Origin: Branchiostoma floridae
Taxonomy: Eukaryota; Chordata; Leptocardii; Amphioxiformes; Branchiostomatidae
Reading direction: 5' to 3'
Length of the DNA: 64,000 nucleotides
Assembly (NCBI RefSeq): GCF_000003815.2
Contig: NC_049987.1
Location: 24,635,015-24,699,014, forward strand
Under the pieces are notes generated by a model. The model searched no databases. It had not been told where the DNA came from and saw only the letters and a list, made by a program, of their open reading frames with translations. The translations under genes were made by a program, and so were the position numbers. Below, one piece after another: positions 63,523 through 64,000 of this stretch. The stretch's first letter is position 1. Each line of letters starts with the position of its first letter.

Positions 63523-64000
63523 GTACGGAGAGAAAGGGTTAGGTTACAAAACTTGTAATAAGGGCATACCGGTCTATTTCCTTGGTCTCTGCCATTTTAG
63601 GAAGTTGTCAAGATGAAAACAGAAAACATCTTTCTCATTCTTTACGCCATGAATTGTTATGCACTAAAGGCACAGTCCTCAAGACTCTGTTTTCAATTTA
63701 TTTTCAAAATTGGAGGACCAAGAAATAAATCAACCTTCTAGATGTTGACCTTGAAAGTGTTTATTTAATTATCTTGCATAAATGTACTTTTTGCATAAAT
63801 GTAGCTGCTAGTGGTTGCCCCCTCCCCACTTTAGATTAGATTTTAGAACATGAAATGATGACCAAGCAACTCCACTTCCTAATGATGATCCCCCCTCCCT
63901 TCCCACTCGACAGATTTTAGAACACGAGATGAGGCCAAGCAGCCGACCTTCCAGCTGTTGACCTTGAAAATTTTTCCTGCATACCCATACTTTGAAACGT
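63523..64000 (+). other. Intron 15 (incomplete), with decayed copies of the next exon
   Basis: It runs off the right edge. Three damaged copies of a next-exon-like sequence are recognised at 63709-63760, 63840-63885 and 63914-63975. Confidence 0.7.
63914..63975 (+). pseudogene. Near-intact copy of the next exon (repeat 3 helix B), frameshifted
   Basis: After CACTCGACAG the sequence reads ILEHEM in the required phase. One missing base later, the other frame reads EAKQPTFQLLTLK. Together they resemble the family helix that follows exon 15 (hydrophobic-L-x-x-(D/E)-(L/M)-E-x-K-x-x). Two more broken copies lie at 63709-63760 (GATGTTGACCTTGAAAGTG) and 63840-63885 (ATTTTAGAACATGAAATGA). The functional exon probably lies beyond 64000, unless the missing base is a sequencing error. 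Confidence 0.7.

Noticed and set aside
1-64000. CRISPR arrays, operons, prophage or bacterial features
   Set aside because: The window is eukaryotic: spliced exons, SINEs, MITEs and minisatellites. The tandem arrays lack spacer-repeat structure.

Overview
The window reads as animal (metazoan) genomic DNA and contains the 5' half of one gene, the dystrophin/utrophin orthologue, on the plus strand. Fifteen coding exons can be placed by protein homology, canonical GT-AG junctions and matching splice phases. They encode about 644 residues: a short N-terminal leader, two calponin-homology (CH) domains forming the actin-binding region, an unusual Lys/Gln/Val-rich hinge, and spectrin-like repeats 1, 2 and the start of 3. 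The gene runs off the right edge. High protein similarity to both vertebrate dystrophin and utrophin, long introns and the dense mix of MITEs, SINEs and minisatellites suggest an invertebrate deuterostome, most likely an amphioxus (Branchiostoma). The species is inference.

Layout: 1-4166 is upstream DNA with a 46-bp minisatellite (about 490-1345), an 81-86-bp tandem array (1781-2275), a hAT-type MITE (2524-2965) and SINE-like sequence. Exon 1 (4167-4245) is followed by a 10.6-kb intron, exon 2 (14818-14879) by a 26.9-kb intron, exon 3 (41807-41899) and exon 4 (45593-45670). From 51700 the exons are denser: 51700-51884, 52942-53022, 53413-53528, 55877-56019, 57014-about 57262, 59279-59461, 60048-60229, 60750-60900, 61957-62047, 62582-62694 and 63397-63522. 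A 475-base assembly gap (51943-52417) lies in a TG-rich intron. No other protein gene or functional RNA gene was recognised. Almost all other open frames fall in repeats or introns.

The introns are largely mobile-element debris: several MITEs with verifiable target-site duplications (TSDs) (2524-2965, 50144-50576, 6535-6878 nested in another MITE, 57763-58115, 30147-30513), pogo-like TA-flanked elements, tRNA-derived SINEs, a 5S-rRNA-derived SINE on the minus strand (about 42805-43091), and many local tandem duplications.

The most unusual signal is a set of 'exon echoes': decayed or nearly intact tandem copies of pieces of the gene's own exons with their splice sites, beside at least five exons. 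Copies carrying an acceptor plus the 5' part of an exon lie upstream of the intact exon. Copies carrying the 3' part of an exon plus a donor lie downstream. One upstream copy of exon 5 (51550-51639) keeps an acceptor and an open frame and could make a truncated CH1 product if spliced in.
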